Shown: positions 46,749 through 56,776 of the stretch, one piece after another
How the letters are laid out: the number at the start of each line of letters is the position of its first letter
Numbering within the stretch: the first letter of the stretch is position 1
Origin: Limnobacter sp.
GTDB taxonomy: Bacteria; Pseudomonadota; Gammaproteobacteria; Burkholderiales; Burkholderiaceae_B
NCBI GenBank assembly: GCA_029866125.1
Contig: JARWZZ010000021.1
Coordinates: 40,241 to 104,240 of the forward strand
Direction of reading: 5' to 3'
Length of the DNA stretch: 64,000 bases
Notes under the pieces: generated by a model
Seen by the model: only the letters and a program-made list of their open reading frames with translations
The model's database searches: none
What the model was told of the DNA's origin: nothing
Program-made: the position numbers and the translations under genes

Positions 46749-49343
46749 ATGTTCAACTTTTTCAATATTTTTTCGAAATCGCAGGAACAGAATCCGAAAT
46801 CTGACCACCAAAGCAAGTTGCTCAATGAAGATTCGAACAAGTTGAACGTCGAAAATTCGGAATTGAGTTCACGCGAACCTGTCCAACACCCCAAGAAAGT
46901 ATTAAGCAAGGGAGCTTCACCAATGCCAGAGAAGAACGTTTCTCATCAATCCAAATCCAGCAAGGCTGCTTCCGTTGAGTCCGGGCTTGATGAGACAACC
47001 GAGGCTAAGGCTGCCGGCACAAAAGCAGACAAAGCCAAGACGACGGCAGCATCCGTAGCCCAATCCAGCGAGTCAGGCCAGCTCAAGCGTGGCCGCAAGC
47101 CGAAAATGGACGAAGGCATTTCTGAAGATGCGTCTACAACGGCAGAATCTTCGATTCAAGCGGTTGCCGATGACTCTGCGCCTAAAAAGCGTGGCCGTAA
47201 GCCCAAGGCTGAGGTGGAAGCTCTTGCTGCGCAAGAGGAGGCTGATGCTTCCCCTGCCAAGCGCGGTCGTCCACCCAAATCACGTGCAGAAGACGACGAA
47301 GAAGAGGATGGCGAAGGTGGCGCAGTGGCTGCTGCTGACCCCGCAATCGACTCGGATGACATGCCCGATGACGACGATTTGGATGCCAAAAAAGCCGATG
47401 CGGTGATTTTGCCCAAGCGTGGCCGCGGCAAGGCCAAAGACAAGGCCTTGATTAACTCCGCCTATTTGTCGTCTGCCAATGCGTCGGCTGAAGAATTGGA
47501 ATTGCGCCGCACGCAGTTGAAGTCCCTGATCAAAATGGGTAAGGAGCGTGGCTACCTGACCTTTGCAGAGATCAATGACCACCTGCCTGACGATGCCATC
47601 GACAGTGAAGTGATGGACGCCATGATTGGCACCTTCAGCGACATGGGCATTACTGTGTACGAAAGTGCGCCAGATGCCGAAGCGCTGTTGATGAATGACA
47701 ACGCACCGATTGGCTCTTCAGAGGAAGATGCGGAAGAGGAAGCGGAAGCTGCCCTGTCCAGCGTGGACTCCGAGTTTGGCCGTACAACTGACCCAGTCCG
47801 CATGTACATGCGTGAGATGGGTACGGTTGAACTGCTGACTCGCGAAGGCGAAATCGAGATTGCCAAGCGCATTGAAGGTGGTTTGAAGGACATGGTTCAA
47901 GCCATTTCCGCATGCCCAGCGATTGTGCAAGATGTGATTGCTTTGTCCAAACGAATTGAAGCGGGTGAGCTTCAGGTCGATGAAATCATTGATGGGCTGA
48001 TCGACCCGAACGCCGATGTGCTGCCCGAAGAAGCCGCTGTGGTGGTTGAAGAAGTGGTGGCCGTAGACGAAGAAGACGAAGACGGCGAAGCCGAAGGCGG
48101 TGGTTCAGGAATGAGCGCCCGTCAGCTGGAAGAACTCAAGCAGGGTACTTTGGTGGTTTTGCATGAAGTTGAACGTTATTTTGCCGCCATGGTGAAAGCC
48201 CGTGAAACTTCGGGCTACAACACCCCTGCCTACAAAAAGGCGAAAGATTCGATCGCTGAAGAGTTCATGAAGCTGCGCTTTACGGCCAAGCAGGTGGAGC
48301 GCCTTTGTAACATCCTGCGTGAGCAGGTTGAAACAGTGCGCCGCATCGAGCGTGGTATTTATGACATCGCGGTTAACCGTGTGGGCATGCCACGTGAGCA
48401 TTTCATTGAATTGTTCAAAGGCCATGAAGCCGATGTGACCTGGGTAAGCAAAGAAGCCCAAGGCACTGCCGCGTGGGCGGATCGTTTAAGCCGCAACATT
48501 CCGGCTATTCATGAGTTGCAAAACAAGCTGGTGGACATTCAAAACACGGTGTCTTTGCCCTTGGCTGACCTGCGTGCGATTAACCGCTTGATGGTGTCTG
48601 GTGAAAACCATGCCCGCCGTGCCAAGCGTGAAATGATTGAAGCCAACTTGCGTTTGGTGATTTCGATTGCCAAGAAGTACACCAACCGTGGTTTGCAGTT
48701 CTTGGATTTGATTCAGGAAGGCAACGTCGGCTTGATGAAGGCGGTGGACAAGTTTGAATATCGCCGTGGTTACAAATTCTCGACTTACGCCACATGGTGG
48801 ATTCGTCAGGCGATTACCCGTTCGATTGCGGACCAGGCCCGTACAATTCGTATCCCTGTGCACATGATCGAAACCATCAACAAGATGAACCGCATCAGCC
48901 GTCAAATTTTGCAGGAAACAGGCATTGAGCCTGACCCAGCAACATTGGCCGAGCGCATGGAAATGCCTGAGGACAAGATCCGCAAGATCTTGAAAATCGC
49001 CAAAGAGCCTATTTCCATGGAAACGCCGATTGGTGACGACGACGACTCGCATTTGGGCGACTTTATTGAGGACAACCACACGCTGGCCCCTCAAGATGCA
49101 GCCCAGTACAGCAGCCTGCGTTTTGTAACCAAAGATGTGTTGGATTCCTTGACCCCGCGTGAAGCCAAAGTGCTTCGTATGCGTTTCGGTATCGAAATGA
49201 GTACAGACCACACGCTGGAAGAGGTGGGCAAGCAGTTTGATGTGACGCGTGAGCGTATTCGTCAAATTGAAGCCAAGGCGCTGCGCAAGTTGCGTCACCC
49301 CAGCCGTTCAGACAAGCTGAAAAGCTTCCTGGAAGGCGAATAA
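46749..49343 (+). CDS. rpoD: RNA polymerase primary sigma factor RpoD (sigma-70) with AT-hook-like N-terminal extension
   Basis: The housekeeping sigma factor, 864 residues from ATG 46749 (AAAGGA just upstream). ATG 46923 in frame also has a good AAGGGAG site and would give an N-terminus like that of other Burkholderiales. Residues about 60-240 form a Lys/Ala/Glu-rich extension with four AT-hook-like cores, KRGRKPK twice, KRGRPPK and KRGRGK. Region 1.1 follows ([20 protein letters not shown]), then region 1.2 at [16 protein letters not shown]. An acidic non-conserved insert lies near residue 430. Region 2.3-2.4 shows [19 protein letters not shown], and region 4.2 shows [21 protein letters not shown] hairpin terminator follows the stop. 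Confidence 0.96.
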   Translation: MFNFFNIFSKSQEQNPKSDHQSKLLNEDSNKLNVENSELSSREPVQHPKKVLSKGASPMPEKNVSHQSKSSKAASVESGLDETTEAKAAGTKADKAKTTAASVAQSSESGQLKRGRKPKMDEGISEDASTTAESSIQAVADDSAPKKRGRKPKAEVEALAAQEEADASPAKRGRPPKSRAEDDEEEDGEGGAVAAADPAIDSDDMPDDDDLDAKKADAVILPKRGRGKAKDKALINSAYLSSANASAEELELRRTQLKSLIKMGKERGYLTFAEINDHLPDDAIDSEVMDAMIGTFSDMGITVYESAPDAEALLMNDNAPIGSSEEDAEEEAEAALSSVDSEFGRTTDPVRMYMREMGTVELLTREGEIEIAKRIEGGLKDMVQAISACPAIVQDVIALSKRIEAGELQVDEIIDGLIDPNADVLPEEAAVVVEEVVAVDEEDEDGEAEGGGSGMSARQLEELKQGTLVVLHEVERYFAAMVKARETSGYNTPAYKKAKDSIAEEFMKLRFTAKQVERLCNILREQVETVRRIERGIYDIAVNRVGMPREHFIELFKGHEADVTWVSKEAQGTAAWADRLSRNIPAIHELQNKLVDIQNTVSLPLADLRAINRLMVSGENHARRAKREMIEANLRLVISIAKKYTNRGLQFLDLIQEGNVGLMKAVDKFEYRRGYKFSTYATWWIRQAITRSIADQARTIRIPVHMIETINKMNRISRQILQETGIEPDPATLAERMEMPEDKIRKILKIAKEPISMETPIGDDDDSHLGDFIEDNHTLAPQDAAQYSSLRFVTKDVLDSLTPREAKVLRMRFGIEMSTDHTLEEVGKQFDVTRERIRQIEAKALRKLRHPSRSDKLKSFLEGE

Positions 49344-49361
49344 GTCAAGTCAGTCCAATAA

Positions 49362-49391
49362 AGTGACTGGCCCCAAATGGGGCTAGTCACT
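49362..49391 (+). terminator. hairpin downstream of rpoD
   Basis: AGTGACTGGCCCCA (from 49362) pairs with TGGGGCTAGTCACT (to 49391), 14 pairs with one G-T, around a 2-base loop. It starts 18 bases after the rpoD stop. The following sequence is not a T-run, so it may act as a weak terminator or as an RNA 3'-end stabiliser. Confidence 0.6.
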
Positions 49392-49464
49392 CCTCTGGGT
49401 GGCAATCACCCGGATGGTTTGTTTTGTAAATTACAGGAACGTTCATTTCACGCTGGATGTTCCC

Positions 49465-51312
49465 ATGCGCTCTTTCCCCTCCCTATTGTTGACTGGCGTA
49501 CTTTCTGTGGGCTTATGGGCTTGCACGTCCGAAGAAACGCCCTCCACGTCGGGAAGTTCATCCCCCCCTGCCACTGCTCAAGCCCAAGGTGAATCCATTC
49601 CCTTCCGTTTTGTAGATGGTTTGACAGGCCAGGCCATCACTGAGCCTTTGCAGGTGACATTCAAGGGCGCAGTGCCCGTGAAAAACGCAAGCGGCCAAAC
49701 CTTGAACAATCAAACCTTGGCGGTGTCAGAGGGTTCGCTCACGGTGTTTCCCGACTTTTCAAAAGGCGCAAACTTCACTTTGCTGGTGGGCAATCGCTCG
49801 CGTGGCATTGTTGAAACCGGCGTGCTGGTGGATGGCCATGGCTCCTTTTCAGTGGGCGTGCCGTTTGATGTCCCGCTTATTAAAACTTCAGACACTGCAA
49901 TTCAGGATCAAGCCAATTCTGGTCAAGCCATTACGGTGGCCAAGCGCACAATCGATTTGCAAGTGGATGGGTCACTGCCAGCTGCAACTTTAATCACTTC
50001 TTCCAAAATGATTGAGTCGAGTTTTGAACGATTTGGTGTGGCCGATTCTACGCCGCTGGTGGACATGGGCACTGCAGGCATTACCATTTTAGCGGGTACT
50101 CGGGCATTGGATGCCCAAGGCAGGCCCTTCCTGCCCACGGGGCCGCTGACCGTAACGGCCATTCATTACAGCGGTATGCAGCGGGAGGTGCTGCAACGTT
50201 TCCCCGGTGGGTTTGCTACACCTGTTGAAGGTACATTACCAGCGGGCAGCGCCCGCAGCGGGGAAGGGGTGTTTATTACAGGTGGGTTTTCTACTTTCAA
50301 TATTACAGATGCTCTAGGGCGAGCGATTAAGCGATTCGACCGGAATTTGGACATGTGGATTGATACGCCAAAGGTGGGCCGCGACCCACTGACTGGCCAG
50401 CCCAGAAAGGCAGGAGGCGCATTTCCGGTTTACTCGTTTGATGAAAGCACGGGGCAGTGGACATTTGAGAGCCTTGGCCAAATCGCAGAGAAGCAACCTT
50501 TCAACGCCGAGTTGTTTCAAGTGCGGTTTAGCGCGAATCATTTGACGTCTTGGAACTTAGATGATTATGTTGAAAAGTGTGTGGTGACACTGGCCCTGCC
50601 TGCCCCGCGCGATGCCGTTGATATTTTGGTGTTGGGTAATTCAACCTGGCCTTTTTACATACCCCATGAGACTTTGATTGAAGGGCTTACACAGCCTGCT
50701 GACCCCACAAAAATTAGGGTGGCCTTGGCCAATTTGAATGCGGCCTATCGATTTTTTGATGTCGATGACATGAATGAAAGTTTTGGTACGGTTTACAGCC
50801 AAAGAATTGAAGGCCGTTACAAAGATACGAAGTTGATATTTGGCCAAGCCTTTCACTCCGGAAGTTGCGACACTGAAATACCTGTGACCCCCTTGCCGGA
50901 GACCCGACCATACTCGGTGAAGGTGAATGAATTGTGCGCCAGCCCCACCCGACTGGCCCAAGCCACAGACGTGCGTTTGACTTTGTATGGCAAGCATCCA
51001 AGCGCGCCCAGCACGGAAACCATTCTCTACCGCAAAAACCGCAATTTCATTTGGGAAAATGCGGCGGATTCAAGGACTCAAAACCTAGGCTTTGATTTGG
51101 CCAGGGGGGCTGTGGTTGAGCGAATTGAGTTGCATGAGTTCAACGGCACTGAGGAGGCGGGCAACACCTTGTTGAGCATTCGGCCTGTGACTGGAATGGA
51201 CCAGTTTTTAAAGACGCAGTTTGATGTGAGCTACTCGCTGGCCACGGTCTGCAATGGGACAACTGGGCCGCCCAACCCACCGGTTACTTCCACCCCAATT
51301 TTTGCTCAGTAG
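49465..51312 (+). CDS. lipoprotein of unknown function, first of a tandem pair
   Basis: A 615-residue predicted lipoprotein from ATG 49465. The signal peptide SFPSLLLTGVLSVGLWAC ends at the lipidated Cys, followed by a Ser/Thr/Pro-rich linker. The mature protein begins with a beta-type domain (ESIPFRFVDGLTGQAITEPL) repeated in the neighbour. Further shared blocks are FVTGFSTFNITDALGRAIK-like (here FITGGFSTFNITDALGRA), RIDTPKV-like and HLTSWNLDDY. I do not recognise a named family; the domain plan suggests an outer-membrane-anchored carbohydrate- or adhesion-type protein. It lies downstream of rpoD with its own promoter presumed. Confidence 0.75.
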   Translation: MRSFPSLLLTGVLSVGLWACTSEETPSTSGSSSPPATAQAQGESIPFRFVDGLTGQAITEPLQVTFKGAVPVKNASGQTLNNQTLAVSEGSLTVFPDFSKGANFTLLVGNRSRGIVETGVLVDGHGSFSVGVPFDVPLIKTSDTAIQDQANSGQAITVAKRTIDLQVDGSLPAATLITSSKMIESSFERFGVADSTPLVDMGTAGITILAGTRALDAQGRPFLPTGPLTVTAIHYSGMQREVLQRFPGGFATPVEGTLPAGSARSGEGVFITGGFSTFNITDALGRAIKRFDRNLDMWIDTPKVGRDPLTGQPRKAGGAFPVYSFDESTGQWTFESLGQIAEKQPFNAELFQVRFSANHLTSWNLDDYVEKCVVTLALPAPRDAVDILVLGNSTWPFYIPHETLIEGLTQPADPTKIRVALANLNAAYRFFDVDDMNESFGTVYSQRIEGRYKDTKLIFGQAFHSGSCDTEIPVTPLPETRPYSVKVNELCASPTRLAQATDVRLTLYGKHPSAPSTETILYRKNRNFIWENAADSRTQNLGFDLARGAVVERIELHEFNGTEEAGNTLLSIRPVTGMDQFLKTQFDVSYSLATVCNGTTGPPNPPVTSTPIFAQ

Positions 51313-51422
51313 CCAATTGCCTAGATGGAGTTAACGCAAACAGGGAGACACCCCCAGTTGTGGGATTCGCTTACCCGCTTAAGGGCGTTGAATAGTGCAT
51401 ATGGTTTCACCAAGGGGGTTGT

Positions 51423-53381
51423 ATGCAGCCGGGTCTATTTAATTGTTTCTCCACTTCATCCAAGCATCAGAGCTGGTTTGAGGGGCACCATGATTTGGTT
51501 GTTTGGGCATCTCGATTGGTTGTGTTTGCAACGCTTTGTTTGACTGCCTGTTCGTCAGAGGAATTGGCTTTAAGTCAAACGCCACCTACTACGGCAAGGG
51601 CTTTCACCCTACCGCAGGTTGAGGAGGAGTCTATTCCCTTTCGCTTTGTGGACAGTCAATCTGGGCAGTTGATTACTGAACAATTGAAGGTGAAATTTAC
51701 CGGCGCGGCCCGTGTGCGCAACATTCAGGGGCAGGTGGTCAATGACCGTGAGTTGACGGTGAGTAATGGCGTGTTGACTGTGATGCCCGATTTTAAATCT
51801 GGCGAGACTTTCAGTTTGCTGGTGGGTAACCGGCAGCTGGGCTATGTGGAAACTGGCTTGATTGTTGGCGGTGGTAGCAAATATGGTGAGTTGGCTACCT
51901 TTGACGTGCCTCTAATTAAGTTGACAGATGCCTCTATTGCCAGTGTTAACTCACAAGACTTGGGAATTGCGGTTGCTAAGTCAGTGGTGACCGCTGCGTC
52001 TGATGGAAGTCTGCCTGCAATGACCGCGGCAACTCCCAACAAGAACATCACCGGAAGTTTTGAGGTGGTACAAGGGCAGCCTAACCCCACCGTGGCCATG
52101 GGGCAGGCTCGGATTGATATTGAGCCGGGCACCCGCGCTTTGGACACCAATGGGCGCCCCATTGTTGTTTCTGGGGCTGTGACTGTTTCCGCGGTCCACT
52201 ATTCCGGGCAAGACCAAGACTCTTTGACCCGATTTCCCGGCGGGTTTGTAACCCCGGTGTCGGGTGTGTTGCCGCAGGGTAGTGCACCCAGTGGTCAAGG
52301 CATGTTCATTACTGGTGGTTTTGCCACTTTTAATTTAACTGATTCGCAAGGGCGGGCGTTGAAAAACTTCGATCGGCCGTTGCAGATGCGGATAGATACG
52401 CCAAAAGTAACGGTCAACCCATTGACCGGAAAGCCATACAAAGCGGGGGATTTTTTCCCCGTTTATGCATTTGACGAAACCACCGGTATTTGGAGTTTTG
52501 AAACACAGGGCCAAGTGCTCGAAAAAACACCACCCCACCCCACTTTGCTGGAGGTGCGGTACACATCACGCCACTTAACCTCATGGAACTTGGACAATTA
52601 CCCGCCAACAGATTGCCCGCTGACAGTGAATTTGCCATTTAGCCGTGATGATGTGACTTTGCGTGCATTTGGAACCGCTGCATGGCCATTCTTTATTCCC
52701 GACGGTATTTTGCGTGAAGCAAGCCAGCCCGGTAATACATCCCAGGTGAGGATCAAGTTGCCCCGAGTCAGCTCGACCAACTACACCTTCTTCAATGTGG
52801 ACAACGATGCCGTTTCATCTGCAATGACCATCAACCAGATGCGAGTGGATGTAAGGCACAAGAGCACGAATGGATTGGTGGGAACCTTTTACCACAACAA
52901 CACCTGTGGCGGAACAACAGATCCAGAACTTCCACGTCTGCGTGCTTATGACTTCACAGTGACTGAAAACTGCGTGGCCCCTCCCCGGTTGAATGAGGGT
53001 ACGGAAGTGCATGTCACCGCCTACGGAATATTGCGCGATCAGTCAACTGAACAGGTTTTGGTTGAGGCCAAGGGCAGTAGCTGGGCCCGTGGCGCTGATA
53101 CACGAACCATGGTGGCTCGCACAGACTTGCCCGAGGGTACCCAAGTCACTAGGCTGTTTTTGCGTGAATATTTGCCGGGTCCAGCAGGCGCGGATGGTTA
53201 CAGGCCACTGACGGAGGTGAACATACCCAGTGCGCAGCAGAATGACGCCTCGTTTGCGGCTGCGTTCTCCTTGCTTGCGACTTGCCCCGGCGGTGGTAGC
53301 CCACCTCCAACGGATCCGCCTCCCCCCCCACCCCCGCCACCACCGCCACCCCCACCCCCCCCACCGGTGATGAGTCAGTGA
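51423..53381 (+). CDS. lipoprotein paralogue with polyproline C-terminus
   Basis: A 652-residue paralogue of the preceding protein, sharing ESIPFRFVD, FITGGFATFNLTDSQGRALK, IDTPKVTVNPLTGKPYKAG and HLTSWNLDNYP. AAGGGGG precedes ATG 51423. The N-terminal stretch is longer than usual before the lipobox (LTAC near residue 43), so a later start cannot be excluded. The C-terminus ends in an uninterrupted run of 17 prolines (about 53329-53370 at the DNA level) then VMSQ. The proline tract contains two C8 runs, which are prone to replication slippage. The two genes are a recent tandem duplication that has diverged. Confidence 0.75.
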   Translation: MQPGLFNCFSTSSKHQSWFEGHHDLVVWASRLVVFATLCLTACSSEELALSQTPPTTARAFTLPQVEEESIPFRFVDSQSGQLITEQLKVKFTGAARVRNIQGQVVNDRELTVSNGVLTVMPDFKSGETFSLLVGNRQLGYVETGLIVGGGSKYGELATFDVPLIKLTDASIASVNSQDLGIAVAKSVVTAASDGSLPAMTAATPNKNITGSFEVVQGQPNPTVAMGQARIDIEPGTRALDTNGRPIVVSGAVTVSAVHYSGQDQDSLTRFPGGFVTPVSGVLPQGSAPSGQGMFITGGFATFNLTDSQGRALKNFDRPLQMRIDTPKVTVNPLTGKPYKAGDFFPVYAFDETTGIWSFETQGQVLEKTPPHPTLLEVRYTSRHLTSWNLDNYPPTDCPLTVNLPFSRDDVTLRAFGTAAWPFFIPDGILREASQPGNTSQVRIKLPRVSSTNYTFFNVDNDAVSSAMTINQMRVDVRHKSTNGLVGTFYHNNTCGGTTDPELPRLRAYDFTVTENCVAPPRLNEGTEVHVTAYGILRDQSTEQVLVEAKGSSWARGADTRTMVARTDLPEGTQVTRLFLREYLPGPAGADGYRPLTEVNIPSAQQNDASFAAAFSLLATCPGGGSPPPTDPPPPPPPPPPPPPPPPPVMSQ

Positions 53382-53406
53382 AGTGAAGTCAAGTGAATGA
53401 GGCCAA

Positions 53407-53434
53407 TTGAGAGGGCGGGATTTTCGGTTACAAT
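53407..53434 (+). promoter_or_regulatory. sigma-70 promoter of the CAT tRNA
   Basis: TTGAGA (53407-53412) and TACAAT (53429-53434) are 16 bases apart, with the tRNA 5' end at 53444, so transcription would begin only a few bases ahead of the mature tRNA. Confidence 0.6.
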
Positions 53435-53443
53435 ACGCACCTC

Positions 53444-53522
<79 letters not shown>

Positions 53523-53535
53523 GTTGTAATTGAAG

Positions 53536-53570
53536 AAGACCCAGATGCGAACGTGTCTGGGTCTTTTTTT
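53536..53570 (+). terminator. intrinsic terminator after the tRNA
   Basis: AAGACCCAGA (53536-53545) pairs with TCTGGGTCTT (53556-53565) and is followed by T to 53570. It lies 13 bases past the CCA end. Confidence 0.88.
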
Positions 53571-53699
53571 GTCCGCATGTTTTGTTAATGGGCAAGTGTG
53601 AGTGAGCAGGGATGAAAACCCAAGGGTAAGAGGCATGGCAGGGAAGTCATCGAATGTATGCGAGAATCCCATAAACCTTCTCCTTATTGGATGCCCACC

Positions 53700-54302
53700 A
53701 TGCGTAATTTCATCTACACCCTTTTGCTTGCCATGACCCTGACTTTGTCAGGCTGCGGGTACAACAGCTTCCAAACCACTGACGAACAAATCAAGGCCGA
53801 TTGGGCCGAGGTTTTAAACCAGTACCAACGGCGTGCCGACCTCATTCCCAATTTGGTGAACACGGTAAAGGGTGCGGCAGATTTTGAACAAGACACGCTT
53901 GTGGCGGTGACCAATGCACGGGCCAATGCCACGGGTATTAACGCAACGCCTGAATTGATCAATGACCCGGCAGCATTTGCAAAGTTTGAGGCAGCCCAGA
54001 ATCAACTGACTGGCGCATTGTCTCGCTTGTTGGTGACTGTCGAAAAGTACCCCGATTTAAAGGCGAATGCGAATTTTCGGGATTTGCAGGCTCAACTGGA
54101 AGGCACCGAGAACCGCATTACCGTGGCACGCAACCGCTACATCCGCGCCGTGCAGGAGTACAACGTGTTGGTGCGCTCCTTCCCTAGCAATTTGACTGCC
54201 ATGGTATTGAGCTATTCAGTCAAACCCAGCTTTACTGTAGCCAATGAGGCGGCAATTGCAGTACCGCCTGCAGTGAATTTTGGAACACCTGAGGCCAAGT
54301 GA
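53700..54302 (+). CDS. lemA: LemA family lipoprotein
   Basis: A 200-residue protein from ATG 53700; ATG 53691 and 53658 in the same frame are possible but the signal peptide fits best here (RNFIYTLLLAMTLTLSGC, a lipobox). The LemA core follows: VLNQYQRRADLIPNLVNTVK, AVTNARANATGI, QLTGALSRLLVTVEKYPDL and RNRYIRAVQEYNVLVRSFP. LemA proteins are helical envelope proteins of unsettled function. Its stop overlaps the start of the next TPM gene, indicating coupling. Confidence 0.93.
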   Translation: MRNFIYTLLLAMTLTLSGCGYNSFQTTDEQIKADWAEVLNQYQRRADLIPNLVNTVKGAADFEQDTLVAVTNARANATGINATPELINDPAAFAKFEAAQNQLTGALSRLLVTVEKYPDLKANANFRDLQAQLEGTENRITVARNRYIRAVQEYNVLVRSFPSNLTAMVLSYSVKPSFTVANEAAIAVPPAVNFGTPEAK

Positions 54303-55150
54303 TGACAAGGCTGCTCGCGGTTTTGCTACTTGGCTTTACCTTTTGCACAGGAACTTTTGCACAAGACGGTTTGGTGTTGGTACCGGCTTTGAAAGCACGA
54401 GTGACTGACCTAACAGCCACTTTGACGCCTGAGCAAAAAAGTAGCCTGGAGCAAACTTTGCAGGAATTTGAGACCAGAAAAGGCTCCCAAATTGCAGTGC
54501 TGCTGGTGCCTACCACCCAACCTGAGGCGATTGAGCAATATGCTTTGCGCGTGGTTGAGCAATGGAAGCTGGGCCGAAACAAAGTGGATGACGGGGTGCT
54601 ATTCCTGATCGCGAAGAACGACAGGCGCATGCGGATTGAGGTGGGCTATGGCTTGGAGGGTGGGTTGAACGACGCCGTGGCCAAGCGCATCATCGCAGAA
54701 ATCGTAACCCCAAGTTTCAAGAATGGTGACTTTTTTGGCGGAGTTCAGGCCGGTGTAACCGCCATTGTAGGCGCTGTGGATGGTGAGACATTGACTGAGC
54801 CTTCACGTACCGTAAGTAATGCGGCTGGGGGGGACGGCTTCAGTGACACCTTTGTAGGCGTTTTGTTCGGCGCTGTGTTTGTGGGTAACTTCTTGCGTAG
54901 CCTGTTGGGCCCGCTGATTGCGGGGTTGATCACGGCTGTGGTGCTAGCCCCGGTGATTTGGTTTTTGCAAGGCAGCATGCTTGTGTCCCTGATTGCCAGT
55001 GCATTTGCCGGCCTGATTGTGTTGGTGGGAATTCGGTCTGGCGGCGGTGGGGGCTCGGGTGGCAGATTTGGCTCAGGGCGCAGCTCGGGTGGTGGCTTTG
55101 GCGGCGGCGGTGGCCGGTTTGGTGGCGGCGGCGCTTCAGGGGGGTGGTAA
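54302..55150 (+). CDS. TPM domain-containing protein (YgcG-type)
   Basis: A 282-residue protein starting at ATG 54302 within the lemA stop. A signal peptide (LLAVLLLGFTFCTGTFAQ) is followed by a TPM domain, LVPALKARVTDLTATLTPEQ and LLVPTTQPEAIEQYALRVVEQ and VLFLIAKNDRRMRIEVGYGLEG. Two membrane segments come next, then a Gly/Ser-rich tail. TPM proteins often sit in lemA operons and are associated with membrane protein assembly or repair. It is followed 3 bp later by a second TPM gene. Confidence 0.92.
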   Translation: MTRLLAVLLLGFTFCTGTFAQDGLVLVPALKARVTDLTATLTPEQKSSLEQTLQEFETRKGSQIAVLLVPTTQPEAIEQYALRVVEQWKLGRNKVDDGVLFLIAKNDRRMRIEVGYGLEGGLNDAVAKRIIAEIVTPSFKNGDFFGGVQAGVTAIVGAVDGETLTEPSRTVSNAAGGDGFSDTFVGVLFGAVFVGNFLRSLLGPLIAGLITAVVLAPVIWFLQGSMLVSLIASAFAGLIVLVGIRSGGGGGSGGRFGSGRSSGGGFGGGGGRFGGGGASGGW

Positions 55151-55152
55151 GC

Positions 55153-55650
55153 ATGAATTTTAAACGCATGTTCAAACATTTGTTGATGATGCAGGGTCAT
55201 GTCAACAAAGCGTTCCCCAAGTCTGCACTTGATCGGATTGAGTCCACCATTCAGCAATGCGAATCCAAGCACGAAGGGGAGATTTGTTTTGTGGTGGAGG
55301 CGTCGCTGGACTTGCAAGAGCTTTTGGCAAACGTCAGCTCACGCCAAAAAGCGCTGGCGGTTTTTTCAGACCACCGGGTGTGGGACACAGAAAAAAATTG
55401 CGGTGTGTTGGTGTATGTGTTGCTCGCCGACAGGCATGTTGAAATTGTTGCTGACCGTGGCGTGAATGCCAAATCAGGACCTCATGCTTGGGCCGAGATT
55501 TGCAATGAAATGATTGCGGAATTTGCCAAGGCCCGTTTTGAGGAAGGTGCTGTCAAAGGCATTTTGGCCATTGCACAGCAATTGGAAAGTCACTTCCCCG
55601 CACCTGTGGGGCAGGGCAATGAATTGCCGGATAGGCCTGTGTTGATGTGA
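55153..55650 (+). CDS. TPM domain-containing cytoplasmic protein
   Basis: A 165-residue protein from ATG 55153, in an open frame that extends far upstream inside the previous gene. It has TPM-like features (KHEGEICFVVEASLDLQELL, AVFSDHRVWDTEKNCGVLVYVLLADRHVEIVADRG) but no signal peptide, so it probably acts in the cytoplasm or at the inner membrane surface. The C-terminus EGAVKGILAIAQQLESHFP matches the end of TPM domains. It completes a lemA-tpm-tpm operon. Confidence 0.9.
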   Translation: MNFKRMFKHLLMMQGHVNKAFPKSALDRIESTIQQCESKHEGEICFVVEASLDLQELLANVSSRQKALAVFSDHRVWDTEKNCGVLVYVLLADRHVEIVADRGVNAKSGPHAWAEICNEMIAEFAKARFEEGAVKGILAIAQQLESHFPAPVGQGNELPDRPVLM

Positions 55651-55748
55651 GCCCTGATTCGACTTTCAGGTACCATCTCATGTAACTATCAATCGAAGTT
55701 AGATCATAAATAGAACATCAGCAGAGTATCTGTAGGAGAGCCACCGTC

Positions 55749-56762
55749 ATGACCAAGCCGACCATCAAGGCCTACGCCGCATTTGAGGCCAAAGGGCCAC
55801 TCAAGCCCTTCGAATATGAGCCAGGTGAACTGGGCGCTTTCGACATTGAGATTGATGTGGACCATTGTGGCATTTGCCACAGCGACATCAGCATGTTGGA
55901 CAATGATTGGGGCCGTGCACAATACCCCTTGGTGGCCGGTCACGAGGTTATTGGCCGTGTGTCCCAACGCGGCAGCCATGTCAGCCACTTGGCAATTGGC
56001 GATGTAGTGGGCTTGGGTTGGCATTCAGGCTATTGCCAAACCTGCCGCATGTGCATGGGTGGGGATCACAATTTGTGTGCAGGCGCACGTGCCACGATTG
56101 TGAAGCGCCATGGCGGGTTTGCCGAGAAGGTACGTGCACAGGCCATCAGCGCCGTCAAGTTGCCTGCAGGTGTCAATGCAGCAACTGCTGGGCCATTGCT
56201 ATGTGGTGGAATCACAGTTTACAACCCGCTGGTGCAATACGGCATTTCCCCGCAAAGCCGCGTGGCGGTGATTGGTGTGGGTGGTTTGGGCCACATGGCC
56301 GTGATGTTTTTGAGGGCTTGGGGTTGTGAAGTGACCGCATTCAGCAGCAACCCCTCCAAAAAAGACGAGTTGTTGGCCATGGGCGCACACCATGTGCTTA
56401 ACAGCACAGACCCTATGGCATTGAAGCAAGCCGCTGGGGCGTTTGACTTGATTATTTCCACCGTGAATGTGAAGTTGGATTGGACTGCTTACGTCGGAAC
56501 ACTTGCGCCCAAAGGCCGCTTGCATTTTGTGGGCGCAGTGCTTGAGCCTCTTGACATTGGGGTGTTCAGTCTGATGGGTCAGCAGCGCTGCATTTCTTCA
56601 TCGCCTGTGGGTAGCCCCACCGTGATTGCGGACATGTTTAAATTTGCCGCTTTGCACAACATCGAGCCGATTGTAGAGAGGTATTCCTTCGATCAAATCA
56701 ACGACGCAGTGGAGCGGGTGCGCAGTGGTAGCCCGCGGTTCAGGGTGGTGTTGTCTCGATAG
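55749..56762 (+). CDS. zinc-dependent NAD(P) alcohol dehydrogenase, YahK / cinnamyl-alcohol type
   Basis: A 337-residue medium-chain dehydrogenase. The catalytic zinc site is HCGICHSDISML with GHEVIGRV; the structural zinc loop is CQTCRMCMGGDHNLC. A later catalytic Cys is in GPLLCGGITVYNPL. The nucleotide-binding motif is VIGVGGLGHMAVMFL. Family members reduce aldehydes to alcohols with NADPH; substrate cannot be deduced. AGGAGA precedes the ATG. Confidence 0.93.
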   Translation: MTKPTIKAYAAFEAKGPLKPFEYEPGELGAFDIEIDVDHCGICHSDISMLDNDWGRAQYPLVAGHEVIGRVSQRGSHVSHLAIGDVVGLGWHSGYCQTCRMCMGGDHNLCAGARATIVKRHGGFAEKVRAQAISAVKLPAGVNAATAGPLLCGGITVYNPLVQYGISPQSRVAVIGVGGLGHMAVMFLRAWGCEVTAFSSNPSKKDELLAMGAHHVLNSTDPMALKQAAGAFDLIISTVNVKLDWTAYVGTLAPKGRLHFVGAVLEPLDIGVFSLMGQQRCISSSPVGSPTVIADMFKFAALHNIEPIVERYSFDQINDAVERVRSGSPRFRVVLSR

Positions 56763-56776
56763 ACCGGGGCCAAAGC

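Noticed and set aside
55907..56329. Plus-strand frame inside the alcohol dehydrogenase gene
   Set aside because: It is an out-of-frame shadow, rich in Cys, Trp and Arg, of a clearly recognised dehydrogenase.
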